This document shows, in pieces, positions 63,003 to 64,000 of a DNA stretch of 64,000 bases. The notes below the pieces were generated by a model, which did no database searches, was not told where the DNA came from, and saw nothing but the letters and a program-made list of their open reading frames with translations. This stretch comes from Gracilaria domingensis (lineage: Eukaryota; Rhodophyta; Florideophyceae; Gracilariales; Gracilariaceae). The translations under genes were made by a program, and so were the position numbers. Location of the stretch: assembly GCA_022539475.1 (NCBI GenBank), contig VCMS01000193.1, positions 42,479-106,478 on the forward strand, read 5' to 3'. Every line of letters starts with the position of its first letter. Within the stretch, counting starts at the first letter, position 1.

Positions 63003-64000
63003 GGATTCATGGATGACTCCTTTGGCAGGAAGAGGTTTTGAGAACCTCTATGGGTAGAAGAAGATGTGACATCACGCAGTGAAGGCCGTGGTTGCCCGCG
63101 TTGCGGTGTGAAATACCAAGGTGGAGTATGCATGCCACCCTGTTGCGGGTTGTGTTTGGTGGTATGGCACCGTGTCGTGTCGACCGCTTATCGGTGTCAG
63201 TATCTTAAGGATACTGGGGTCGTTGCATCTCACTGGAGCGCATTCTCGAGGAGAGCACATGATGCACACCACGCCGTGGTCACTCGTTTTTCTCGCCCTG
63301 CATTGGGAACATGGAGAATTGGTTCTCTGTCGTAATTATTTTATCTCCTGAAGAAAACTTTACTGCTGAGTTTCAGATTGTACCGCACACGGCTATGTCG
63401 CCCTTTAGGGATATAATATGGCTTGTTGAGCTCCGTGTGTTGGCGGCTATCAGCTACGCTTACTCGTGAAGAGTTAGAACCAGTTTCTGGTGAATCTGAA
63501 CAGCTCCGTCAGGACGAATTTCGTCGTTGAGACAAGTTTTGTCGGATCTCTCCTAAGTCGGAATCCGAAGGAGACACAGCTGAACCCGCTGGGTACTACC
63601 TCTCGTGTGACGCCCTATATCTGGGAAAGCCATTGGAACCGTGAACACCGGTGTTGTAACGCTACCGTTTTCGGTCTCTCGCTACACGATCTGGACCGCG
63701 AACGGTGAACAGTGAGGGAGTCAAACCTTCACAGGTTAAACCCCGGAAGGCTGTTGTCAGCCCTGTCAAGTATCCGATTGGATGGGAACGTCTGTCTCTT
63801 GCAGATGCTAGTTTTTGGCGAGGGTCGTCCAGAAATTGGCAAGGGTCGTCCAGTAAATTTTTTGAAAAAATATCGAGATCAATTATTTCAAAATTTGCAG
63901 ATAATTGCTTGGGTCGTCCAGAATCGCTGTGCAGTAAATACTGGTGGGTTTTCCACTCGTGCTAGTTCTTTAGTCGAGGGCTACCTGAACTGTATTTCCG
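63003..64000. other. E2 3' part to window edge
   Basis: No ORF with recognised features. Three copies of GGGTCGTCCAG lie at 63822, 63843 and 63911; the first two form a 21-bp tandem repeat and the third follows an AT-rich insert. Confidence 0.45.
63822..63921 (+). repeat. Three GGGTCGTCCAG direct repeats
   Basis: Exact 11-mers at 63822-63832, 63843-63853 and 63911-63921. The last is separated from the others by AT-rich sequence that is unlike its surroundings, possibly a small insertion. Confidence 0.6.

Larger units (their letters stand above)
56201..64000 (+). mobile_element. Ty3/gypsy retroelement E2, 3' end outside window
   Basis: Related to E1 but strongly diverged. 5' LTR (56201-56978), identical primer-binding site, gag with an intact zinc knuckle, protease in the -1 frame, and then only the first blocks of RT (VVPKKDRSLQFCLDY). 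RT core, RNase H and integrase are absent from any frame that I can read up to 64000. A polypurine-like tract (61014-61029) and degraded antisense ORFs (61455-63002) follow, as in E1. The 3' LTR is not reached. It appears to be a large non-autonomous derivative that kept gag and pro open. Confidence 0.8.

Noticed and set aside
1..64000. tRNA and rRNA genes
   Set aside because: I looked for T-arm and A/B-box patterns on both strands and found none convincing; a tRNAscan run would settle it.

Overview
The window looks like nuclear DNA of a compact, intron-poor eukaryotic alga. A florideophyte red alga (Chondrus-like) is my best guess, not a certainty. Reasons: a secreted vanadium-dependent haloperoxidase, near-absence of introns (one clear 104-bp GT-AG intron), TATA boxes about 80-110 bp upstream of several ATGs, mostly single-exon genes, and large blocks of Ty3/gypsy-type retroelements. 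Several open frames begin with GTG or TTG; for those I moved the start to the first in-frame ATG.

Left part (1-37.9 kb), host genes: a glycosylated membrane protein (239-1645), tyrosyl-DNA phosphodiesterase TDP1 (3714-2143, minus), a DUF1838 plus MAPR/cytochrome-b5-like fusion (6936-5497, minus), a small secreted Cys-rich protein (11048-10392, minus), a NUDIX NADH pyrophosphatase (11764-12852), a two-exon AIM24-family gene (14045-15144), an SV2-like MFS transporter (18345-16414, minus), a large secreted Cys-rich repeat protein (21352-19493, minus), a type II membrane FG-GAP/ASPIC-UnbV protein (25403-27256), the haloperoxidase (29460-27913, minus) and a secreted protein of unknown function (35791-35024, minus). 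No operon-like logic links them. Spacers carry a 725-bp non-autonomous hAT element with an 8-bp target duplication, two or more truncated LINE 3' ends that share a pair of covarying hairpins, and degraded ORFs.

Right part (37.9-64 kb), mobile DNA: (i) a 2.8-kb PIF/Harbinger-like element with terminal inverted repeats and two converging genes, each broken once; (ii) a complete 11.8-kb Ty3/gypsy chromodomain element, here E1 (42744-54509; 857-bp LTRs with 4 differences; 5-bp duplication GCTTT), inserted into older degraded ORFs; (iii) a diverged solo or orphan LTR (about 54600-55360) followed by coding debris; (iv) the 5' part of a related element, E2 (56201 to beyond 64000).

Most unusual: E1 carries, between pol and the 3' LTR, an antisense ORF of about 600 codons bracketed by two copies of the polypurine tract. 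A run of nine 13-nt mini-hairpins lies next to it. E2 has degraded antisense coding potential at the same place. Both elements end gag with the same GAAAAAC-TGA motif, with pro in the -1 frame, suggesting programmed frameshifting. This antisense-module architecture is the best candidate for something undescribed.
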